Made by a program: the position numbers and the translations under genes
The notes under the pieces: model-generated
The model's input: only the letters and a program-made list of their open reading frames with translations
Told to the model about the DNA's origin: nothing
Databases searched by the model: none
Shown: in pieces, positions 24,227 through 36,964 of the stretch
How the letters are laid out: the number at the start of each line of letters is the position of its first letter
Position numbering within the stretch: the stretch's first letter is position 1
Source of the DNA: Raphanus sativus
Lineage: Eukaryota; Streptophyta; Magnoliopsida; Brassicales; Brassicaceae
NCBI RefSeq assembly: GCF_000801105.2
Contig: NC_079511.1
Span: forward strand, 19,739,792 to 19,803,791
Reading direction: 5' to 3'
Length of the DNA: 64,000 nucleotides

Positions 24227-24465
24227 TCCGGACAGTGTGGTCGGGTGGTAAGGGGAAGGGGCTGGGACGTTAACACGTTTCAGGTTCGCATCCACCTGTT
24301 GTGCGAAACTAAGTCACATTGCTTCTAGACACTTACACGGATATGAGCTCATGCTTTAAGACCTATTTGCATACCTGAAGAGAGGGTCTATCCGTGGGCT
24401 ACACATTTCCTTAGAGATTAGTCTGTGTTTTTTCATAGGTCCGAGATACCCTCAAGTTAATAAAA
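24227..24465 (+). mobile_element. tRNA-derived SINE
   Basis: This 239-bp element has the 8-bp duplication AAGTCATG at 24219-24226 and 24466-24473. Near its start is an A-box-like stretch GTGGTCGGGTGGTAAGG, then a B-box-like AGGTTCGCATCC. It ends in a short A-rich tail (TAATAAAA). It differs in sequence from the SINEs at 1019 and 11643, so at least three SINE families or subfamilies are present in the window. Confidence 0.82.
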
Positions 24466-24473
24466 AAGTCATG

Positions 24474-25200
24474 CTCAAGAGTTCAAGCCAATGTAATGAA
24501 TCGTTAAATTAAAAGCATGGCTAGTCTTAGGCCATCAAAGATTATTTTTAGAGTGGAGGTCAAAAATCTTTTGGGAGCAGTCACATAAGTTCCCGTTTGA
24601 CCGTTCTTCAAGTGGATCTCAAATAAGATCTAAAGTTCTTTTCATTGTTTGAGTCAGTAGAAGATGGAAAATGTTAAGCGATATATGAATATTCTAGCAA
24701 ATCTAATTGCCAAAAGTGTCATCTCCATGAAACGTCAATTTTCGGTTAAGTTGCAGGGGTCTACCTTTATTTTTGGTTAAATTGCAAGGTTTAGCCTTTT
24801 TTTGTTATATGATTGATTTAGATTCTTGTATTGATTTATATAATGGTTGTATCATGAAAATTACAAATGAAATGAATAATCAATACAGTTGACTAGCTGA
24901 CTACTTGTTTGCGCATTCAGTGGATAAAAGGCTCAATTTTTTAAAAAAATTGGTATAATTAATTGCTTCATATTAATTTTCATTTTACAGTTTAAAATTG
25001 ATTTGATTTTAATTATGTTTTCAACGCATTTTTATAGTTTTTTCAATCTTAGTTTAATTTTTTAGTTTATTAATTAAGATATAGAATAATAGATTAATTA
25101 AGAATAAAATAATAAATTTAATGATTTTATAATTTGTACAAAAATAACTAAACAACAAGCGTAATCAATTCCGAGTGCTGCGACGAATCCCTAGTAAGTA
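24474..25200. other. Intergenic DNA upstream of MCM2
   Basis: AT-rich sequence with no coding region or element end that I can support. Confidence 0.5.
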
Positions 25201-25226
25201 GTAACCGAGTCTGATGCGTATGCTCA

Positions 25227-25250
25227 GGCCCAATTACTCAGAAAGGCCCA
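25227..25250 (+). promoter_or_regulatory. Paired GGCCCA (site II-like) motifs
   Basis: GGCCCA occurs at 25227-25232 and 25245-25250, i.e. TGGGCC on the other strand, 135-160 bp before the MCM2 ATG. Site II (TGGGCC/T) motifs bound by TCP factors are known in promoters of plant proliferation genes such as PCNA. Function here is inferred from motif and position only. Confidence 0.55.
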
Positions 25251-25263
25251 ATTACATCACCAA

Positions 25264-25285
25264 TTTGGCGCGAAAATCTCCCGCC
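25264..25285 (+). promoter_or_regulatory. E2F binding sites in MCM2 promoter
   Basis: TTTGGCGCGAAAA at 25264-25276 matches the E2F consensus TTTSSCGC, and its complement TTTTCGCGCC also fits. TCTCCCGCC follows at 25277-25285, like the second E2F element of plant PCNA promoters. Their location 100-120 bp before the ATG fits G1/S control of a replication-licensing gene. Confidence 0.75.
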
Positions 25286-25384
25286 TAAATCGACTATAGA
25301 ACCTGGTAACTGAGTGTCACTGTGCCCTAGTTTCCCTGGTTACCATTATCGAGAGAGAAAGAGAGAGAGAGAGAAAGGATAGAA

Positions 25385-29693
<4,309 letters not shown>

Positions 29694-30019
29694 AACAAGA
29701 AATCAAATAAGCTTACAGCTACTTAAAAACCAATGTTTTATCATATTCTTGAGTTTTTCATTATAACATTCGGTGGATTATTAGAAGTTGTTTCGTTTTG
29801 TGTTGAAATTTAGCCTTGAAACCGTGGCACCAATATGAACTACCCAACCGGCTTTCAGTATGGTCAATGAAATCTTATTAATTTTGCTACTTTTAAAATC
29901 TTAGGACATAAAATGTTATATTTTAAACGGTCCTTTTATGACGTTAAAAAGGAAATAAAATAAAAAACTAATTTCCCTTCGTTACTATGTGCCAGCTGTA
30001 CTTAAAAAGGAAATAAAAT

Positions 30020-30051
<32 letters not shown>

Positions 30052-30375
30052 TTGTCGCGAGAAGTTTAAATAAATCGAAGTTAAAAAAGGAAAAAATTTA
30101 TCTCCTTTCTGTAAAAGCAAAACCAACCGATGTTAAAAAAAAAAAAGCAAAACCAACCGACTTAGAAAATTACATGTACAGTATATATATACCAACCGCC
30201 TCGCACTTTGGGCTGTATTGCAAGTTCTATTTTGTTTTTTTTTCTTGTTATGATTTCTCTCTAGGGTTTCAGTGGGTCTTCGTCAAAATCAGAGATTTTT
30301 CAGTTTCTGATTCTTTTGTGGGCTTTGGGCAGATCAACTTGTGTAATTCGTGGACTGATTCTCCAAAAACAAACA
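29694..30375. other. MCM2 3' region and J-domain gene upstream region
   Basis: This short intergenic stretch has two copies of TTAAAAAGGAAATAAAATAAAAAAC-type text near 29943 and 30001, split by GC-richer DNA. It presumably contains the MCM2 polyadenylation region and the promoter and leader of the J-domain gene (TATATATATACC near 30181 may be a TATA box). No other gene is seen. Confidence 0.5.
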
Positions 30376-31512
30376 ATGGAACGCAACGAGGAAGAAGCTA
30401 GAAGAGCAATGGGTATCGCTGAGAAGAAAGTGTTAGAGAATGATTACTACGGAGCCAAAACATTTATTAACCAGGCAAAGCGTTTGTATCCAAATCTAGA
30501 TGGTTTAAAACAAGCCTTGATTATGATCGATGTTTATATCTCTGCATCTACCAGCAGGGGAGGAAGAGAAGCTGATTGGTATGAGATTCTCGGTGTAGAT
30601 CGCTTAGCTGATGACGAAACCGTCAAGAAGCAGTACAAGAAGTTAGCCCTTTTGCTTCATCCGGACAAGAACAAGTTAAACGGTGCAGAAGGCGCGTTTA
30701 AACTGGTTTTAGAAGCTTGGTCTCAGTTGTCGTCGTCTGGTCATCAAACCAAACATAAAAAGAGTGGATTTCAGAAGCCATCGCCCGAGCCAACTTCATC
30801 TAGCAAGCCGAAGCCGAAGCCGAAACCTAGGTATGAACCTCCACCGACTCCAAAGCCAAAGCCAAAGCCAGAGCCAAAGCCTAGGTATGAGCCTGAACTA
30901 ACGCCTAAGTGTGAACCTACTTTTTGGACAGTGTGCAGTAGATGCAAGACATATTGTGAATTCTTGAGGGCTGATTACCTTAACGAGACAGTGTCTTGTC
31001 CAAACTGCTGTCGGAGATTCTTTGCGGTCGAGGTAACTCCAGAGATCATTAATGGAAGGCCATTCATCAGATTGAGTCCCTCTGAGGAAACTTTTCCTTC
31101 AACTTCAGCATACGATAGCAGGAAGTCTACAAGTCAAGCACACAAGAGATTGAAAAGATGGTTTGAGCCTAAGCTTGAGTCTGATTCTGTACCAAGAAAG
31201 GAGGAGAAAGTTCGTAACGTTACGTTTTGGACAGTGTGCAATAGATGCAAGACGTATTGTAGATTTGCCAGGTCTAGTTATGTTAACAAGATCTTGCCTT
31301 GTCCAAACTGTCGTCAAGATTTCGTTGCCAACGAGATTATTCCAGAGGTAGTCAATGGGAGTCCTGTCATCAAATTGAATGCACATTTTCGACCAACATG
31401 CAAAAGCGCAAGCGGTGCTTCTTCTTCTTCTACAAGAGCTTCAGCATCTGGTAGCGCAAAAGCTGCTAATACAGGACAGGAATCAGTGAAATATTGGTTT
31501 GGGGAGTCATAA
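30376..31512 (+). CDS. DnaJ-domain protein with two zinc-ribbon repeats (main exon)
   Basis: This belongs to a plant family of Hsp40-like co-chaperones. The start ATG at 30376 was chosen because [19 protein letters not shown] matches the family's usual N-terminal helix region. The J domain begins near residue 65 ([10 protein letters not shown]) and has the HPD motif (LLLHPDKNK) near 95. A Lys-Pro repeat tract (KPKPKPKP) spans about 142-175. Two homologous zinc-ribbon segments follow, [12 protein letters not shown]...CPNCCRRF near 182 and [12 protein letters not shown]...CPNC near 283. The frame ends at 31512, but a coding-like frame continues at +1 ([18 protein letters not shown]). The present stop therefore probably results from a one-base indel in the G run at about 31499-31503, or from a sequencing error. 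Confidence 0.85.
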   Translation: MERNEEEARRAMGIAEKKVLENDYYGAKTFINQAKRLYPNLDGLKQALIMIDVYISASTSRGGREADWYEILGVDRLADDETVKKQYKKLALLLHPDKNKLNGAEGAFKLVLEAWSQLSSSGHQTKHKKSGFQKPSPEPTSSSKPKPKPKPRYEPPPTPKPKPKPEPKPRYEPELTPKCEPTFWTVCSRCKTYCEFLRADYLNETVSCPNCCRRFFAVEVTPEIINGRPFIRLSPSEETFPSTSAYDSRKSTSQAHKRLKRWFEPKLESDSVPRKEEKVRNVTFWTVCNRCKTYCRFARSSYVNKILPCPNCRQDFVANEIIPEVVNGSPVIKLNAHFRPTCKSASGASSSSTRASASGSAKAANTGQESVKYWFGES

Positions 31513-31731
31513 GAATGTTGCTAGAGAGGCTTCAACAAGTGCAAATTCTACTCTTGAAACAGAGAGGATTTTCAAGAAACCAAAGAGAAGTAAGACGATC
31601 ATAGTCCAGTTTCTTTTTTTTTTCTGTTACGTGGATTTGTTTTGTTCATTTTATGTTCGTTTTCTTTATTTAGGAAAAAAGCAACACCATGTTTATGGAA
31701 GTACACCAGTTCCAGGTTCTGCAATTTTCTA
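31513..31731 (+). pseudogene. Downstream part of J-domain gene, cut by Copia element
   Basis: The shifted frame runs to 31589. A GT-AG intron follows (31590-31673, GTAAGACG...TTATTTAG), then a second exon from 31674 (KKQHHVYGSTPVPGSAIFY) that is cut at 31731 by the Copia LTR. The exon resumes in frame after the element at 43835 and reaches a stop at 43890-43892. The gene thus appears to have had a two-exon 3' end; a transcript from it today would run into the retrotransposon. Confidence 0.65.
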
Positions 31732-32676
31732 TGTGGGATCATTATAAGCCATTGGACTTGTAATAAAAAATGTGAATACAAAGACATGGGTTTCAAATGG
31801 TGTAAGCCCAAGCAAATGTCAATTTAATGAGTAAGTGGCAATGTGGAGAGTCCTGCATCAGCCAGAAAGAGGAAGATTGAGCTGTTTATATATGACTATG
31901 TAGTATCATGGTTTAAACAGCTTGGAGAGAGAAAGGCTCCCCATGCGCACTGCCGCCACCGTCCGGTTCGGCGCGGTCTTGGGTTTTGGTGGAGGGTTTC
32001 CGGTCCAATAAGACTGTTTTTTTTTGACCAAGTTAAGCCCAACGTTTGACCCATTTAATTCTCAAAAAACAACATGCATTTTATTTTGAAACGACAAGTA
32101 GTTTGTCTAGAAAATAAAAACGACATGCAGTTTATCCTGTCGAGATATTTAAACGAGATAAGATCGAGAAGAACGAGTCTTGGAGAATAAGTTTTCGAAA
32201 CTCAACTTCCCTCGATCTCCGCGAGATTTTCATCCACGTGCAGAGACTGTTGCGGAAAGAGGCTCGCTTCCGTCTCTTTAAATAGTGGTCTCCTCCTCTC
32301 TCATTTTTCACTCACTTTTCACATCGATATCACAGCAAAAAATCCCTTAGCGTAAGTCTTTAGTTTCGAGAGTGTTTCGTAGCTTTTATAGTTCGATAGG
32401 GCGTTCACGAGTGAAGCGTGAATCGTAGCTTTTATAGTTCGATAGGGTGTTCACGAGTGAAGCGTGAATCGTCGCCATGGTTTTATCCTGGGACTCTATA
32501 TTCGTACAGTCCCGTCTCACTACGGAGCAAATATAAAGAGTTAAGGAAAGAGATATCATATCTCGACTCCATGAACATTTTCTTATCGGGTTTCATTTCG
32601 TCTTTACTTCCGTTTCTTTCCTTAACATCGCGTTTATTTATTATGGTTATTTCAATTCGAGTTTCCGGCTTCTACA
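31732..32676 (+). repeat. 5' LTR of Copia element
   Basis: This LTR is 945 bp. A 46-bp unit (GTAGCTTTTATAGTTCGATA...) near 32380-32471 is present twice here and once in the 3' LTR. A GC-rich segment near 31945-32005 is shorter and different from that of the 3' LTR. Confidence 0.9.
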
Positions 32677-33143
32677 TTCTTAACTCTTTATCGCTTTCTG
32701 TCTAAAGCTTTAATCGGATTGAAAAACGATTTATGAAACGGTTTTTAAGGTTTTGTAAACGGTTCTAGAACGGGTTTGCGATCTGCTTTTTAGCACTTCC
32801 GCGAAGCGTCTCTTACCTATCTCAAAACGGTTTGTGTTTTGCTCTCTAGCACCATCCGCGAAACGTTTAAGATAGTTTGTTATTCAAAACGTTATGTATC
32901 CCAATCGTTTCCACGAACGCTTCATAAAGCGAGTTTGTGAAACGATCTAAAAGTCTACACAAACGGTTTCTGCGAACTCTTTGAGCGAGTTTGCAAAACG
33001 TTTTTTCAGACTTAAATCGATATGATTTGGTTCAAACACCAAAAATGAAAATCGATTTAGATTATTATTTTATTTTTATATTAATAATAATTATTTTTGT
33101 TGAATGGAGTACTAATCCGTTTTCATGTTTTCTCAACAGAAAA
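32677..33143 (+). other. Leader of Copia element
   Basis: Untranslated region between the LTR and gag. TTTTCTCAACAG just before the gag ATG looks like a 3' splice site, so a leader intron is possible. Repeats of AAACGGTTT and AACGTTT-like text occur between 32725 and 33000. Confidence 0.5.
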
Positions 33144-34739
33144 ATGACGGATGCAAACAACACCCCAATTGACACCACCATCAACCAAACTCCACTCAAC
33201 ATGTCTGCACCTGACGCGACTATGACAACTGTTGGAACCATTGCGGGCACAACATCAACATCTGCTCCATTGGCAAATGTTACTGATGATACCACACGTC
33301 GTAGCCTTTTCGGTGCTGGTCTTTATCAAACGGGTTCAGCTCTAGGAACCTCAAGTGGTCCGGTAGTAGTTTCAACTCCTCCGTCTGTGCCCAGCTTGTT
33401 CACTCAAGGACTGATGCCATACCAGTTTGATGGCAAAAACTTCAAAACATGGCAGAAGAAGATGATGTTCTTCCTAACTACGATGAAGCTGGACAAGTTC
33501 ATCCAGAATGACAAGTCCATTGTCCCTTACGGGATTGATGATGTGCACACTCTCGCAAGTGTTGACATTTGGGTGCATTCTGACTTCGTCTGCAAAGGCT
33601 ACATTTTGGGTCACCTCATTGACCGATTGTACTATGTCTACTGTGACATTCCAACGGCGAAAGAGCTATGGAGATCACTTGACAAGAAGTACAGAGGTGA
33701 GGATGCTGGCTGCCAGAAGTATGTGGTTGCAAAATTTGATGATTTCAGAATGGTGGATTCAAAACCCATCATGGACCAGGTGGAAGCATTTCAGCTCATT
33801 TGCCATGAGATCGCTGCTGAAGGAATGTCCATCTGCGAAACGTTCACAACTCTCATGTTCATTCAAAAGCTTCCTCCAAGCTATGCTGATTTCAAGAACT
33901 ACCTGAAGCACAACAAGAAGAAGATGGGTCTTGAGGATCTCATCATGAGGCTTCAGATGGAATCCAGAAACCGAGCTGCTGAGAAGGACATAGCTAAGGA
34001 GCACATTGTCAATATGGCTGAGCAAAAAGGCAAAGGAAAGGCACATGCCCACTCGCCTGCAAAGCCTTCCAAAACTGCTACAGCACTAAAGGCTACTGGA
34101 AAAAACTTCAAGAACAAAGGCATTGAAATCAATGCGAATGTGGAGAGATTCAAGGGGAAGTGTCAATACTGCAACAAAGTGGGACACAAGACTGCTGAGT
34201 GTCGCAAGAAGATCAAAGATGAGAAGGCTCAGGCAAATCTCACTGAGGAGGATCTTGTTGCTGTGGTGACTGAAGCCAACATGGTTGAAAGCAACAACCC
34301 CAGGAAATGGTGGTATGACACTGGTGCAACCACCCACATTTGCACTGATAGGGCGATGTTCAGCACCTATCAGAAAAGCAAGACTCAGGAGAAGCTCAGG
34401 ATGGGAAACACTGCAGTCTCCAAGATTGAAGGACGCGGCAATGTGATTTTGAAGATGACATCTGGACGTGAGGTCACTCTGACAAATGTGAAGCATGTGC
34501 CTGACATGAGGAAAAACCTGGTCTCGGGAACCTTGCTCAGCAAGAATGGATTCGCCACAAGCTTTGAGGCGGATAAGCTCGTGATTAGGAAGAATGAGAT
34601 GTATTTGGGAAATGGGTATGTTAAGGATGGGCTGGTCAAGTTGAATGTAATGAACGTCCCTCCGAAAGTTGTAGCTCCAAAAGTTTCAATGAATAAGAAA
34701 GAGCCAGTTGCTTATTTGGTTGAGTCTTTTAATATATGA
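33144..34739 (+). pseudogene. Copia gag and protease region
   Basis: The ATG at 33144 (MTDANNTPID) is preferred over the upstream in-frame start. The gag region includes PYQFDGKNFKTWQKKM, typical of Copia gag. The zinc knuckle CQYCNKVGHKTAEC is followed by the protease motif WWYDTGATTHIC. The frame ends at a TGA (34737-34739) where related elements have Trp at the start of the GAG-pre-integrase motif (HERLGHVN follows in frame). This is a single G-to-A type change that cuts pol from gag. Confidence 0.85.
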
Positions 34740-35957
34740 CACGAAAGATTAGGCCATGTGAATAATTTAAATCTATACAAAGATTAATGAATTTAAATCT
34801 AATTCCCAAATTTAAAACAAGTAAACAAAAAAATGTGAAGTATGCGTACAGGCTGAGCTCACAAAAACGCCCTCACCTCGTGTTGAAAGAACTAATAAAC
34901 CTCTAGATTTAGTTCACACTGATTTATGTGATTTAAAATACATGCCAATTAGAGGAGGGAAAAAGTACTTTGTGACCTTCATAGATGACTGCACAAAATA
35001 TTGTTATGTTTATCTTTTACATAGCAAAGATGAAACCTTAGATAAATTCAAAGAATTTAAACTCGAGGTCGAAAATCAGCTTAAAACAACTATTAAGGTA
35101 GTTAAAAGCGACAGAGGAGGCGAGTATGATGGTTCATTCAATTCATTTTGTAAGGAACATGGAATGATACATCAAACTACAGCCCCTTATTCACCAGAAT
35201 CTAATGGAGTTGCTGAACGAAAAAATCGAACTCTTAAAGAGATGATGAATGCAATGTTGCAGGAATCTAAGTCACTCCAGAACATGTGGGGGGAAGTGTT
35301 GCTTACCACTAATTATATCCTCAACAAGATTCCGCACAAAATAACTAGCAAAACTCCATATGAACTATGGAAAGGTAATTTACCTTCGTATAAATACCTC
35401 AAAGTGTGAGGGTGCTTGGCAAAAGTTGCGGTACCGCCACCAAAGAAGGTCACTATTGGACCTAAAACAGTGGATTGCATTTTCATCGGATATGCACATA
35501 ATAGTACTGCGTATCGGTTTCTGGTACATAAATCTGAAATATCAGACATCCATAAAGATTCAGTCATGGAGTCTAGAAATGCATCTTTCTTCGAAAATAT
35601 TTTTCCATACAAGGAAAAACAAGGTTCAAAACGAACTCGAGAAGAAAGAAAACGACAAGGACTCAGAAATTGAGACAAACGTTGAAGTTTCTATAAATGA
35701 TATTTCAGAAAATGAAGAAAAAAATGAACCTCGGAGAAGCAAAAGAGTTCGAAAGGAGAAATCTTTTGGTGATGATTTCCTAATGGCATTTCTAGTAGAA
35801 AATATTCCAAAAACTTTGGCAGAAGCTATGGCTTCACCCGAAGTTCCGTTTTGGAATGAAGCTGTCAAAAGTGAATTCGATTCTATCATGCAAAATTACA
35901 CATGGTACGTAACGGATTTACCACCTGGCTGCAAAACATTAGGTAATAGATGGATAA
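34740..35957 (+). pseudogene. Copia integrase and start of RT region, broken
   Basis: The GAG-pre-integrase piece (HERLGHVN) is followed by a frameshift. The integrase core is at 34942-35409, with FVTFIDDCTKYCYVY, VVKSDRGGEY and YSPESNGVAERKNRTLKEM giving the DD(35)E layout. A TGA at 35407-35409 again stands where Trp is expected. The frame then continues (35416-35673) and shifts to 35626-36031, which carries the acidic linker (RRSKRVRKEKSFGDDF) and the RT N-terminal segment. That segment is cut at 35957 by the nested gag-only element. Confidence 0.85.
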
Positions 35958-36455
35958 TGTTGTGGGCAAGGGTCAGGCAGTCCGGAAATATGGAACTGAG
36001 GTTTAGTTCAATTGCTCGGATTGGTACCTGAAACAAAACAGAAGCAAATATGAATATGGATCAGAATGATAATATGAATAAAAGAAAATAGAAAAGGGAT
36101 AGAATGATGGAGATGAGATCTTTGTTGCTGGACTGAAGTCACTCTCAACAAGATCGGTGGATGGAAGATGGATAGATATGAGATTTGCTTGCTGGACTGA
36201 AGTCTCTCTCAATGCAAATCAGTTGATGGAAATGATGGGGGGATTGAGGACGCCACAAAGCTCTGTGTAAGGATGCTTTGATAAGTCAGGTTGCTCAAGA
36301 GCTGCTTCTCACAACACTCAAAAGACAGATAATAGTTTTAAGAAAAACTAGAAAAACTGCATAAAAAGGTTTATTCTTGTTTCAGGTACCAATCCGAGCT
36401 ATTGAACTAAACCTCAGTTCCATATTTCCGGACTGCCTGACCCTTGCCCACAACA
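35958..36455 (+). repeat. Rearranged (fold-back) 5' LTR
   Basis: 35958-36362 is the reverse complement of about 40449-40887 (the 3' LTR). It begins TGTTGTGGGCAAGG, the complement of the LTR end CCCACAACA. It is followed by 36363-36455, the last ~93 bp of the LTR in normal orientation (AAAAAGGTTTATTC...CCCACAACA). The outer ~80 bp therefore form an inverted repeat with a ~330-bp loop. The junction shows CATA microhomology between the two partner sequences. Confidence 0.88.
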
Positions 36456-36458
36456 TTT

Positions 36459-36470
36459 TGGTATCAGAGC
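36459..36470 (+). promoter_or_regulatory. Primer-binding site (tRNA-iMet) of gag-only element
   Basis: TGGTATCAGAGC follows the LTR end ACAACA after 3 bp. It is in normal orientation, showing that the last part of the 5' LTR and the internal region keep their original order. Confidence 0.9.
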
Positions 36471-36964
36471 TCAAAGCTCCTGAATCAGGTCCATTCTATC
36501 CTTGCATCATTCATTTGCTTGCATTTGTTTTCATCTTAAATAAAAAAAAACAGTTTTTGCATTGTTTTGTTCTTAAGAAAAGAAAAACAAAAGAGAAGAA
36601 GTTTCTTGCATTTGATTCACGAAAATTTTGAAAAGAAATCTCACATTGTGTTTGCATTCATTGCGCAGCTCCCCTTGCCATATTTATATTTTGTGCATTC
36701 ATTTCAAAAAAAAAAAAATCAGCATTAGTTTTCTTTCCATATTTTCTTTTCATTTGTATTAATTGTCATTCCATATTAGTTTCATTTCGAGTTTGCATTA
36801 AGAAAACCAAAAGAAAATCATTTTTCCATAGTTGATTTCATTTCGGTTCATATTTGCATATTTATCGGTTTTGTTTAAACTAGTTTGTATTGCTGCATTG
36901 TTATTTTTCTAAACCAGAACTTCCCTATTCTTCACTTGATCTTTGAGAGTGTTTTCAGGAAGCC

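Noticed and set aside
24094..24276. Small frames on both strands near 23.9-24.3 kb
   Set aside because: Short, overlapping on opposite strands and without recognisable motifs; partly inside a SINE.
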